Part shown: positions 1-6,365 of the stretch, piece by piece
Numbering within the stretch: position 1 is the first letter of the stretch
Layout: each line of letters opens with the position of its first letter
NCBI GenBank assembly: GCA_937959095.1
Contig: CALGLY010000529.1
Coordinates: 1-6,389, forward strand
Length of the DNA stretch: 6,389 nt
From: an uncultured Saprospiraceae bacterium
Lineage (GTDB): Bacteria > Bacteroidota > Bacteroidia > Chitinophagales > Saprospiraceae
Reading direction: 5' to 3'
The notes under the pieces: generated by a model
The model's database searches: none
Told to the model about the DNA's origin: nothing
Seen by the model: the letters and a program-made list of their open reading frames with translations, nothing else
Translations under genes and position numbers: made by a program

Positions 1-649
1 CATAGGTCTTCTTTCTACCGTTGAAGACGGTATCGATGCGAAACAGGAGTTCTTCGAGTAAGCGATTTTGTTCTTCACTCAAGTTTTTATTGGCAATCAC
101 CACGGCTTCCGATTGCATCACGACTTCTACTTCTTTCAAGCCATTGCTGCGTAGTGTGCCGCCTGTACTCACGATGTCGAAAATACCATCTGCTAAGCCA
201 ATGCCTGGCGCGATTTCCACCGAACCACTAATATCTTTGATCTGTACGTTTTTGACTTTATTCCCCAAGAAACGTTCCAGAATGGGACGGTAGGAAGTAG
301 CGATGGTTTTGCCCTCAAAATAACTTACATCCTTGTACTCCTCATTTTTAGGAATGGCAATAGATAAACGACACTTTCCAAAGCCCAATCGCTTTACGAT
401 ATCAGTATCACATTCCTTTTCGATTGCTACATTTTCGCCTAAAATACCAACATCTATCGTACCATCTCCTACATATTGTGGAATATCAGCACTCCGAAGC
501 AACAAAATTTCTAATGGGAAATTAGTCGCTTTTGTCATTAAGGTACGCTTACCAATTCGATATTTTATGCCACATTCTCGTAGCAATTCGTGCGACTGTT
601 CACTTAGTCTTCCTGACTTTTGAAATGCAATACGCAGTTGGGTACTCAT
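1..649 (-). CDS. hisG: ATP phosphoribosyltransferase, long form (partial, 3' end outside window)
   Basis: HisG condenses ATP with phosphoribosyl pyrophosphate to give phosphoribosyl-ATP, the committed and feedback-inhibited step of histidine synthesis, in the cytoplasm. I translated the minus strand from the ATG at 649-647; 216 codons are open to the window edge. The N-terminus reads MSTQLRIAFQKSGRLSEQS, close to the start of E. coli HisG. GENV lies at 71-74, GFGKCRLSIAIP at 89-100 and ATSYRPIL at 117-124. Residues 145-166 fit the family signature for the PRPP-binding region (E145, G151, D158, S161, T162, G163, T165, L166). The sequence aligns with the catalytic domains of the long (about 285-300 residue) form, and R212-Y216 reach the point where the C-terminal ACT-like regulatory domain should begin, so only that domain is missing. 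Other his genes probably follow to the left, but this cannot be seen. The start is set by family alignment; the upstream bases are AT-rich without a Shine-Dalgarno sequence. Confidence 0.96.
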   Translation of the reverse strand, partial: MSTQLRIAFQKSGRLSEQSHELLRECGIKYRIGKRTLMTKATNFPLEILLLRSADIPQYVGDGTIDVGILGENVAIEKECDTDIVKRLGFGKCRLSIAIPKNEEYKDVSYFEGKTIATSYRPILERFLGNKVKNVQIKDISGSVEIAPGIGLADGIFDIVSTGGTLRSNGLKEVEVVMQSEAVVIANKNLSEEQNRLLEELLFRIDTVFNGRKKTY

Positions 650-662
650 ATAGTTTTATTTG

Positions 663-697
663 GTTCTCCGACCAATCCCGTGACGAAGCCGAAGAAC
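663..697 (-). promoter_or_regulatory. Hairpin in hisG leader
   Basis: In the minus-strand transcript GUUCUUCGG (697-689) pairs with UCGGAGAAC (671-663) over 9 bp, closing a 17-nt loop. Two of the pairs are G-U, which become mismatches in the opposite strand, so the fold favours an RNA made in the hisG direction. The 3' arm ends 13 nt before the hisG ATG. No uridine tract follows, so it is not an intrinsic terminator, and no short peptide with histidine codons is visible in the leader, so a classical his attenuator is not supported. It could affect translation or mRNA stability, or be chance. Confidence 0.35.
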
Positions 698-715
698 GTT
701 TTATTTTTAGGAACG

Positions 716-746
716 CAAAAGTAGGAAATGCAAAAGAAAAGGCACA
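716..746 (-). promoter_or_regulatory. Bacteroidota-type promoter for hisG
   Basis: On the minus strand TACTTTTG (723-716) matches the Bacteroidota -7 element TAnnTTTG exactly. TGTG (746-743), one base off the -33 element TTTG, sits 19 bp upstream, the expected spacing. Transcription would start near 709, giving a leader of about 60 nt that contains the hairpin at 663-697. A promoter here means hisG need not depend on read-through from the transporter gene upstream. The call rests on motif and spacing only. Confidence 0.55.
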
Positions 747-828
747 GTCTTAGGAAAGTGAAAATATCATTAGAGTGTCATCAAGAAGCTCTATATAAGG
801 TTATGCAAATAAATAGTTACGGATAGCT

Positions 829-2070
829 TTATCCATTTTTAATTTTTAATTCACTTCCTTTTCCAAAAAAGTAAAACCCAACACAGGCAACTATACTAAT
901 GGCAGTGACGACATTCCACATAAAAGTAAAGCCAAACCCATCCGTCAATTGCATTCCTAAATTGGGTGAAACAATATGACTCAATGAATATGCCATCGTG
1001 AATACAGCCATATACTGTCCTCTATTTTGTTCCGTTGTACGATCCATCGCTAAGGAAGAAATGAACGGCAACGAAAGCATTTCGCCGACCGTGATACATA
1101 GTACCGAAAAGAAAGCCGTGCCCAAACCAGGAGGCATCCAAGTGAAGATCCAAAAGGAAAAGCCAATCAAAAATGTGCCAAAATTGACGATAGCGAGCTT
1201 AGAAAATCGCTTTTCTAGCACATAAATCAAGGGCATTTCGGTAGCAGCGATGAAGAGTCCATTGAATGCCATGAGTAAGCCGATTTGGCTTTCATCTAAG
1301 CCATAGGCATTCCTAAAAAAGATAGGTTCGGTAGAAATAAGCTGGAAAAATACAATGGCATTCAATATCACCAACACGATGAAAAACATGTAGCGCTTAT
1401 CGCGATAGGGCGAGGCGGTAGCGGCACTCGTTGGCATTTCTGTGGTGACCGCTTCCTTTTCTTCTTCGCGGCTTGCCTCGCGTTCCGATAGCATGAGACG
1501 AAGCAAAATAGCTGCCCCGATACAAGAAATTCCATCAATGATAAACAAATAATGATAGCCCCAAGTAACTGCCAAAAGTCCACCAATAGCAGGACCAATG
1601 GCAAAGCCTAAATTGATCGCCATACGTACCAAGGCAATGGCACGGGTACGGTTTTCGGGATTGCTATAAGCGGCAACCGCCGTGAAATTGGCAGGACGAA
1701 AGGCATCGGCAACAGTAGTGGTGATAAAAATCATAAGGCACACCATCCAAAAGCTGCTAACCCATATCAAACTGATGAATAGAAAACCACTCAAAAATAA
1801 TGCCCAAAACTGTACTTGAAAATAACCGATTCGGTCGGTGAGTTTACCGCCAATAAACGAACCCGCTACCGAACCCAAACCAAACGCACTCATCACCCAA
1901 CCGACTTGAGAAAGACTGAAATCGAGACTAGCAGTGAGATAGAGACTTAAAAAAGGAACGACCATGGTGCCAGCCCGATTGATGAGCATGACGAGGGAGA
2001 GTAGCCAAATATCTTTGGACAAACCACCGTAAGAGTTGCGATAGAGTTGTAGTGTGCGGGCGAATATCAT
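829..2070 (-). CDS. Major facilitator superfamily transporter, 12-TM DHA1-like
   Basis: This 413-residue protein is the usual length for a 12-helix MFS carrier of the inner membrane. Hydrophobic segments are spread over the whole length, with one charged cytoplasmic loop at about 194-226 (EREASREEEKEA) dividing the N and C halves. Motif A between helices 2 and 3 is clear (GGKLTDRIGYF, 74-84, with D79, R80 and G82). A motif-C-like GxxxGPxxGG (155-164, with G159, P160, G163 and G164) lies in helix 5; it is typical of proton-coupled antiporters, which hints at export, but it does not prove direction or substrate. Overall it resembles the MdtH-like branch of drug/H+ antiporters. It lies downstream of the AraC-type regulator in the same direction, 301 bp away, so co-transcription is possible but not assured. 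A weak promoter candidate of its own (TAGTTTTG at 2209-2202, with TTTG only 17 bp upstream) is present. Family is certain; role as exporter or importer is open. Confidence 0.9.
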   Translation of the reverse strand: MIFARTLQLYRNSYGGLSKDIWLLSLVMLINRAGTMVVPFLSLYLTASLDFSLSQVGWVMSAFGLGSVAGSFIGGKLTDRIGYFQVQFWALFLSGFLFISLIWVSSFWMVCLMIFITTTVADAFRPANFTAVAAYSNPENRTRAIALVRMAINLGFAIGPAIGGLLAVTWGYHYLFIIDGISCIGAAILLRLMLSEREASREEEKEAVTTEMPTSAATASPYRDKRYMFFIVLVILNAIVFFQLISTEPIFFRNAYGLDESQIGLLMAFNGLFIAATEMPLIYVLEKRFSKLAIVNFGTFLIGFSFWIFTWMPPGLGTAFFSVLCITVGEMLSLPFISSLAMDRTTEQNRGQYMAVFTMAYSLSHIVSPNLGMQLTDGFGFTFMWNVVTAISIVACVGFYFFGKGSELKIKNG

Positions 2071-2093
2071 GTTGAGAATTTCCCACTATTACA

Positions 2094-2125
2094 TTTGTGA
2101 GCGGGGATTAGTTCCCGCTTTGTGA
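2094..2125. repeat. 18-bp palindrome bracketed by 7-bp direct repeats
   Basis: GCGGGGATTAGTTCCCGC (2101-2118) is an imperfect inverted repeat with a TTAG loop. It is flanked directly on both sides by TTTGTGA (2094-2100 and 2119-2125), with no spare base. With the flanking A and T the arms are AGCGGGGA/TTCCCGCT, one pair of which is G-U on the plus strand. The GC-rich core stands out against AT-rich surroundings. It lies 24 bp upstream of the transporter ATG. It may be a REP-like or miniature insertion with a target duplication, an operator, or a leader hairpin of the transporter mRNA. No long T tract follows on either strand, so a terminator is unlikely. Confidence 0.55.
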
Positions 2126-2182
2126 AGGTCTCTGAAAATAAAATATCTTTGTTATCTGAAAGCTAAATAACCACGTATCAAT

Positions 2183-2394
2183 ATGCACAATATAGACTAC
2201 TCAAAACTACTCTCTGGGATGCTGACCAAAATTTTTCTAAAGACATATAAGAATATGGAAAACTGGGCAGCAGTATAAGGTGATAAAACGATTATTTCGG
2301 TAGACGGGCCAAAATCTATGGTGTTATTCAAAATGAAGATGCAATGCTCGAAGCACAAAACGGCATAGAGTTCAATCCAAATGTTGTCGCTTAA
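2183..2394 (+). pseudogene. Possible decayed coding remnant, family unknown
   Basis: On the plus strand an ATG at 2183 opens a reading frame that begins MHNIDYSKLLSGMLTKIF, ends ENWAAV and meets TAA at 2276-2278. The same frame continues after the stop with GDKTIISVDGP. In the next frame, from about 2317, the sequence reads YGVIQNEDAMLEAQNGIEF and ends in NPNVVA with TAA at 2392-2394. These pieces read like ordinary soluble protein and would join into about 70 residues if one stop and one frameshift are allowed. The final 23 bp overlap the 3' end of the convergent AraC-type gene. I recognise no family, and short open stretches of this kind can arise by chance, so the call is weak. Confidence 0.25.
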
Positions 2395-3220
2395 ACTCAC
2401 TCGGCGTACTCCCCAGAATTTCTTTGAATTTCCGATTGAAATAAGAAATATTATTGTAGCCACACTCATAGCAAACCTCACCTATAGTCATATCCGTAGT
2501 CATGAGTAGTTTACTAGCGTGATTGATACGAAATTCATTGAGGATTTCAGTAAAGGTCTTTTTGGTATGTTTTTTTATAAATTTAAAAAAGGCAGACTCC
2601 GTGAGGCTTATTTGTGCGGCGACTTCCTTCACGCTTACTTCTTTTTGGTAATTTACTACGATATAATCATACACTTTCTTCACCCGATTGAGGTGCGTAG
2701 CATCCAAATCCAAAGAGTATTCTTCTTGGCAAATGGGATGGACATCTTTGGTAGTGGCGAGTAAATTTAGGAGTTCAAATAAATGAATCATCTGCGAGAA
2801 GCCTTCGCTATTCATAATGCGACGGATAATGCGCTTACTTCCATGATGCACACTTTCTCCAAATGCGAGACCACGCTGCGCCCGTTGGAAGAGTTTTTTT
2901 ATGCTACGCAATTCTGGTTTTTGCAAGAAGGTAGTCCCTAAAAAGTCGCCCGTCATTTGTATCACCACTTGTTCGCAGCGCATATCCGTAGTGAAGCCAT
3001 GTGGTAAATTAGAACCAAATAGCACCAAATCTCCTTCTTCATAGTCCGATATTTGATTGCCTACAAATCGCTTTCCGCGACTCGCACGCGTGAAACAAAT
3101 TTCAATTTCAGGATGGTAATGCCATGCCTGACTCAATAACGGCCGACTTGCTCGCTCTACGATTTTTGCTGTAAAGGAACGCTCCGGCTGCTCACTAATA
3201 ATTTCATATTCTGGTTTCAT
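2372..3220 (-). CDS. AraC-family transcriptional regulator with cupin-like sensor domain
   Basis: This 282-residue protein is of typical AraC/XylS length. The N-terminal half looks like a cupin ligand-sensing barrel: WHYHPEIEICF at 33-43 supplies H34, H36 and E40, followed by a YEEGDLVLFGSNLPH segment at 60-74. The C-terminal region, about 177-280, holds the paired helix-turn-helix domain. Helix-turn-helix 1 lies around 196-217 (VSVKEVAAQISLTESAFFKF). Helix-turn-helix 2 lies around 244-267 (MTIGEVCYECGYNNISYFNR) and is followed by the family hallmark F-K-x6-P-S-E-F (G270, P273, F276). The gene is divergent from the TonB-dependent receptor gene at 3505, with 284 bp between their start codons, the usual layout for a local activator. 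A direct repeat at 3303-3337 is a candidate binding site. The ligand is unknown; the uptake context suggests it senses the imported compound or a derivative. The start codon is ATG, with the AT-rich lead-in normal for this phylum. Confidence 0.93.
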   Translation of the reverse strand: MKPEYEIISEQPERSFTAKIVERASRPLLSQAWHYHPEIEICFTRASRGKRFVGNQISDYEEGDLVLFGSNLPHGFTTDMRCEQVVIQMTGDFLGTTFLQKPELRSIKKLFQRAQRGLAFGESVHHGSKRIIRRIMNSEGFSQMIHLFELLNLLATTKDVHPICQEEYSLDLDATHLNRVKKVYDYIVVNYQKEVSVKEVAAQISLTESAFFKFIKKHTKKTFTEILNEFRINHASKLLMTTDMTIGEVCYECGYNNISYFNRKFKEILGSTPSEFKRQHLD

Positions 3221-3248
3221 AACGACTTGTTTTCAATCTAGCCCCGTA

Positions 3249-3281
3249 GAATTTTAAATGTGAACTAGAAGATTTAAATTC
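3249..3281. repeat. AT-rich inverted repeat in araC-type gene leader
   Basis: GAATTTTAAAT (3249-3259) and ATTTAAATTC (3272-3281) are inverted copies with one extra T in the left arm, separated by 12 bp. It lies 28-61 bp upstream of the regulator start codon. It could be an operator half-site pair or a weak leader hairpin; in such AT-rich DNA chance is a fair alternative. Confidence 0.3.
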
Positions 3282-3302
3282 CTTGGAAACGTGCTTTCGG
3301 AC

Positions 3303-3337
3303 ATTCAAAATTAAAAACTAGGTATTCAAAATTAAAA
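3303..3337. promoter_or_regulatory. 14-bp tandem direct repeat, candidate AraC-type operator or promoter
   Basis: ATTCAAAATTAAAA occurs twice without mismatch, at 3303-3316 and 3324-3337. The pitch is 21 bp, two helical turns, which is the arrangement of direct half-sites bound by AraC-family dimers. It lies between the regulator and the divergent receptor gene. On the minus strand each copy contains TAATTTTG (3313-3306 and 3334-3327), an exact fit to the Bacteroidota -7 element, so the same repeat may form promoters for the regulator gene; the matching -33 elements are poor. Both readings are compatible with autoregulation. Confidence 0.55.
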
Positions 3338-3405
3338 CCCATTACACACTATAAATACATTAAATTATACAATAATAAGTATTAAATGATAGAATAGTGT
3401 CAGTC

Positions 3406-3457
3406 TATTGCAGTTTTCTATTTATTACATAGCATATAATCCCCTTAATATTGCAGT
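3406..3457 (+). repeat. 9-bp direct repeat pair TATTGCAGT
   Basis: TATTGCAGT occurs at 3406-3414 and again at 3449-3457, a 43-bp pitch (about four helical turns). The second copy overlaps the best -7-like promoter element of the receptor gene. It may be a pair of protein-binding sites or a duplicated promoter segment; nothing further supports it. Confidence 0.3.
3446..3453 (+). promoter_or_regulatory. Possible -7 element for the TonB-dependent receptor gene
   Basis: TAATATTG fits the Bacteroidota -7 pattern TAnnTTTG at all but one fixed position and lies 51 bp before the receptor ATG. The -33 region about 19-21 bp upstream has only T-rich sequence and no clear TTTG. A weak -33 would suit an activator-dependent promoter, but this is inference. 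Confidence 0.3.
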
Positions 3458-3473
3458 ATGATTGGAATAATTG

Positions 3474-3488
3474 ATTGTATTATACAAT
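3474..3488. promoter_or_regulatory. 15-bp perfect palindrome just upstream of the receptor start
   Basis: ATTGTAT-T-ATACAAT is a perfect inverted repeat (7 + 1 + 7) ending 16 bp before the ATG at 3505. The 12-mer ATTATACAATAA that includes its right arm (3479-3490) is repeated at 3364-3375, without the left arm. The position, inside the likely 5' leader, fits an operator for a homodimeric repressor or a weak mRNA hairpin limiting translation. Confidence 0.35.
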
Positions 3489-3504
3489 AAAACAGAACTT
3501 AATT

Positions 3505-6090
3505 ATGAAACTTCTACACTCACTTAAGGATTTCCTCCTTCTAAGCTGTTGTCTCCTACTAGCTAGTGCTACTTTACTAGCACAAGGCACGGTTTCAGGT
3601 ACAATTACCGATAGCGATAACGAACCACTTATTGGTGCAAATGTCCTTTTAGAAGGCACAGGCACAGGTACTGTATCTGATTTAGATGGCAATTATAGGC
3701 TTGAAGTGCCAGCAGGTGAACAAACATTGGTCATTTCTTATACTGGTTATTCGACACAACGACTAGCTGTTTCTGCATCTGGCGCAACTACACAGAATAT
3801 TACCTTAGGAAATGATAATTTGGCATTGGATGAAGTGATTGTAACGGGAACATTCGGCAGTCGTTCGCAGAAAGAGTCGCCAATTTCGATGACCTATTTG
3901 AATGAAACGCAACTCCAAAAACTCACCTCCAACTCGCAAGCGGATATTTTGAGAACGATTCCAGGCATCACCGCAGAAGGTGGTGGTGGTGAAATCGCGA
4001 GTAATATCTTCGTGCGTGGTATGCCATCGGGTGGACAGTATCAATTTACACCTTTGCAAGTAGATGGAATGCCTGTCTTGAGTACCTTTGGGCTGAACTC
4101 TTCGGCACATGATGTCTATTTTCGCAACGATATAGGTATCAATAGTTTGGAATTTGTACGGGGTGGTGCTTCTACGCTTTTTGGAGCAGGATCAGTGGCA
4201 GGTATCATCAACTATACAAGTGTGACAGGTGGTCCAGTACAGAAGAATAAACTACAACTAGAACTCGCAGAAGGGGGACGTGCGAAAATGGACTTCCTTA
4301 CATCCGGGGAGCTTGCAAAAAATACGTACTACGCGGTTTCAGGCTTCTATCGCTATGATGATGGGCCACTAGAAACAGGTCTTCCAACACGCGGCTATCA
4401 GATAAGAGGTAATATTAAAAAGTTATTCAATAATGGTAAGAGTTCCTTCACGCTTTCAGGACAATTGATTGACGATAATGTACAGTTCTATTTACCCTAT
4501 CCATTGGACAATTCTGGCGATGCACCTGAACGTCCAACGGGTAATGATGGAGAGACTATTTATACTATGCTGACGGGACAAGGAAAAGATTACTCGTTCG
4601 ATACGCCCAATGGTCGCTTCGAAACGCCTATCGGTAATGGAGTAACGACGCAAGGGGGCTTCGTGATGATGAATTTGAAGCATAGCTTCGCCAATGATTG
4701 GCGCGTAAGCTCTAAGGTGAAAGCGGCTAAATATGACCATTGGTTCAATCTATTTCTAGATGGTGATGGTTCGCACAATACACCAGAAGCACAAGCCGAT
4801 TATTTATCGGATAGAAACCTGCCTGACAATGCCGTATTTACCTACGATGATAGTGGCAAAACACTAAGTTCAGGCGATTTGCTATTTGAGAATCGCGTAC
4901 TAGACCGTCAGCGTCCGATGGAAGAAGTGGTGGGAGAATTAAACTTGACGAAAGAAGTAGATGGTCACAACATCACGATCGGTACATTTATGTCGGATAC
5001 GAAGGCAGAGGACAACAATTGGATTTGGAATTTCCTAGGCGATTTTAGCAATTCTCCACGTACCGTTTCACTCGCTTATACAGATGCAGACGGAAATCCT
5101 GCAAGTTATTCTACAGGTGGTTTCATCGCAGGTCGTCAGACCTCAAATCGCTACCATGAAAGCATAAAAACTGCCGTATATGTAGCCGATGAATACAAAG
5201 GTGACAATTTCAACTTTGATGTTGGGGTACGTTGGGAGCGTGCAACAGGAATCATCAGCCGTGAAACAGGTATTGGTAGCAATACCTTCCAAAAAGGTAT
5301 AGTTTCTACTTCGGGTGTTGCTGTCGCATTAGCCGGTTTATATAAACTCAATAGCGCAATGAATCTTTATGCTAATGCATCGAGAGGTTATTTCTTTCCT
5401 GAATTGCGTGGTGTGCGTTTTTCTTCGCCTGGTGTTCCGCAATCTTATGAACCTGAAACGATTATTCAGGGCGAAATCGGCGCGAAGTATAATTCAGGTA
5501 AATTTGCCGCAACAGGCGCACTATTTCTAGTGAACTTAAATGATAGAAGAAGTGTAGATTTCGTGAATGATGCCAGCGGAGGCGTTCGAGAAGAGGTAAG
5601 CGTACAGAGTACGCGCACGATTGGTTTGGAAGCGAATGCCAATCTAAACCTAGCGCGTGGCTTCGATTTATATGGTAATTTTACCTTCCAAGATCATGAG
5701 TTTACAGAAGTAGAAGGCAATCCTGACCAAGTAGGCAACGAGTTGAGAAGACAACCAAATATAATGGGCTTAGTTGGTTTAACCTTCGATAGAAACGGCT
5801 TCGACTTTGATATATCGAGCAATTTTTTAGGTAATAAATTTGCGAATGACTCGAATACCGTAGAACTGGAAGGTTTCAATATCGTTCGTGCAGGAGCAGG
5901 CTACACCATTGATTTGGGCGATGCACAAAGTCTTCGTTTAGGTATTTCTGTATTCAATTTATTGGACTCGGCAGGTATTACCGAAGGTTCTCCACGACAA
6001 GGGAATTCACAAATTGGTGGTGGCGAATATTTCGTTGGACGACCAATTTTGCCAAGAAGAATCTTCTTCCGTGCAACTTTTGATTTTTAG
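3505..6090 (+). CDS. TonB-dependent outer membrane receptor with carboxypeptidase-regulatory-like domain
   Basis: This 861-residue beta-barrel receptor would import a ligand across the outer membrane using energy from TonB-ExbBD. The ATG at 3505 is chosen because it is followed at once by a good signal peptide (hydrophobic LLLSCCLLLASATLLA, cleavage likely before Q27); the open frame continues 10 codons upstream only to a TTG. Residues 28-103 form the carboxypeptidase-D regulatory-like domain common in Bacteroidota (GTVSGTITDSDNEPLIGANV, then GNYRLEVPAG). DEVIVTGT at 109-116 is the TonB-box-like stretch. The plug domain covers about 120-241, with FVRG at 169-172, PLQVDGMPV at 183-191 and FVRGGASTLFGAGSVAGIIN at 217-236. 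The rest is barrel, closing in a typical C-terminal phenylalanine (FFRATFDF). It is shorter than most SusC proteins and no SusD gene follows, so siderophore- or vitamin-type or other small-ligand uptake is likelier than glycan uptake; the substrate is not evident. It is divergent from the AraC-type regulator, which probably controls it. Confidence 0.95.
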   Translation: MKLLHSLKDFLLLSCCLLLASATLLAQGTVSGTITDSDNEPLIGANVLLEGTGTGTVSDLDGNYRLEVPAGEQTLVISYTGYSTQRLAVSASGATTQNITLGNDNLALDEVIVTGTFGSRSQKESPISMTYLNETQLQKLTSNSQADILRTIPGITAEGGGGEIASNIFVRGMPSGGQYQFTPLQVDGMPVLSTFGLNSSAHDVYFRNDIGINSLEFVRGGASTLFGAGSVAGIINYTSVTGGPVQKNKLQLELAEGGRAKMDFLTSGELAKNTYYAVSGFYRYDDGPLETGLPTRGYQIRGNIKKLFNNGKSSFTLSGQLIDDNVQFYLPYPLDNSGDAPERPTGNDGETIYTMLTGQGKDYSFDTPNGRFETPIGNGVTTQGGFVMMNLKHSFANDWRVSSKVKAAKYDHWFNLFLDGDGSHNTPEAQADYLSDRNLPDNAVFTYDDSGKTLSSGDLLFENRVLDRQRPMEEVVGELNLTKEVDGHNITIGTFMSDTKAEDNNWIWNFLGDFSNSPRTVSLAYTDADGNPASYSTGGFIAGRQTSNRYHESIKTAVYVADEYKGDNFNFDVGVRWERATGIISRETGIGSNTFQKGIVSTSGVAVALAGLYKLNSAMNLYANASRGYFFPELRGVRFSSPGVPQSYEPETIIQGEIGAKYNSGKFAATGALFLVNLNDRRSVDFVNDASGGVREEVSVQSTRTIGLEANANLNLARGFDLYGNFTFQDHEFTEVEGNPDQVGNELRRQPNIMGLVGLTFDRNGFDFDISSNFLGNKFANDSNTVELEGFNIVRAGAGYTIDLGDAQSLRLGISVFNLLDSAGITEGSPRQGNSQIGGGEYFVGRPILPRRIFFRATFDF

Positions 6091-6303
6091 TGATATGATT
6101 ATAAAAGAGGGCGCGTGACTTCTAACTCGCTTGTTATCTAGTACGCTAGAAATTATTCAAGTTTAAAGTCATTCGTTCCTTTTTAGGCAATTCTCATTAA
6201 TATCTGATGGTAAGGGACTTCGCAAATAATACCCTACGCATCTAGTATACTGTAACAAAAGTTTATTTGTATTTTGACTAAGCTTATTTTTTTAGTATTC
6301 GAG
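6091..6303. other. Intergenic region after the receptor gene, no gene seen
   Basis: I find no convincing reading frame on either strand here. A small hairpin TCTAG-TACG-CTAGA lies at 6137-6150 without a T tract, so it is a poor terminator. A run of seven T at 6287-6293 is preceded only by weak A/T-rich pairing. No clear SusD-like start follows the receptor within the window. Confidence 0.5.
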
Positions 6304-6365
6304 GCTTGTCTGCTACAAGCAGGCACAAAATTGGGAACATAACTAGTTATGAAGCCCGATTTTGT
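6304..6365 (+). repeat. Cluster of inverted repeats, candidate structured RNA or mobile-element end
   Basis: Two stems compete at the left: GCTTGT (6304-6309) with ACAAGC (6315-6320), or GTCTGC (6308-6313) with GCAGGC (6319-6324). Immediately after, ACAAAATTGGG (6325-6335) pairs with CCCGATTTTGT (6355-6365) over 11 bp including one G-U. Inside it, after a small AA/AAG internal loop, lies a perfect 14-bp palindrome CATAACTAGTTATG (6338-6351). The G-U pair exists only in plus-strand RNA. No T tract follows, so it is not a standard terminator. It may be a regulatory leader for a gene beyond the window, the end of a mobile element, or a dispersed repeat. Confidence 0.5.

Noticed and set aside
21..753. 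Plus-strand open frames at 21-293, 333-623 and 532-753
   Set aside because: The first two lie wholly opposite hisG, and the third overlaps its 5' end and leader. Their translations are rich in Ser/Thr and resemble no protein, whereas the minus strand matches HisG throughout.
2197..2481. Minus-strand frame of 94 codons overlapping the end of the AraC-type gene
   Set aside because: Over half of the first part is the regulator's coding sequence read in another frame; the translation shows no domain, and the AraC frame is clearly the real one.
3475..3504. Upstream TTG start for the receptor, adding 10 residues
   Set aside because: The extension (MYYTIKQNLI) would put polar residues before a complete signal peptide that starts at the ATG at 3505, and it would run through the palindrome at 3474-3488.
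3505..3552. Lipoprotein signal with Cys at residue 15 or 16 of the receptor
   Set aside because: LLSC is a poor lipobox, the hydrophobic core before it is too short, and TonB-dependent receptors of this type use ordinary signal peptidase cleavage, here near ALA-like LLA-Q27.
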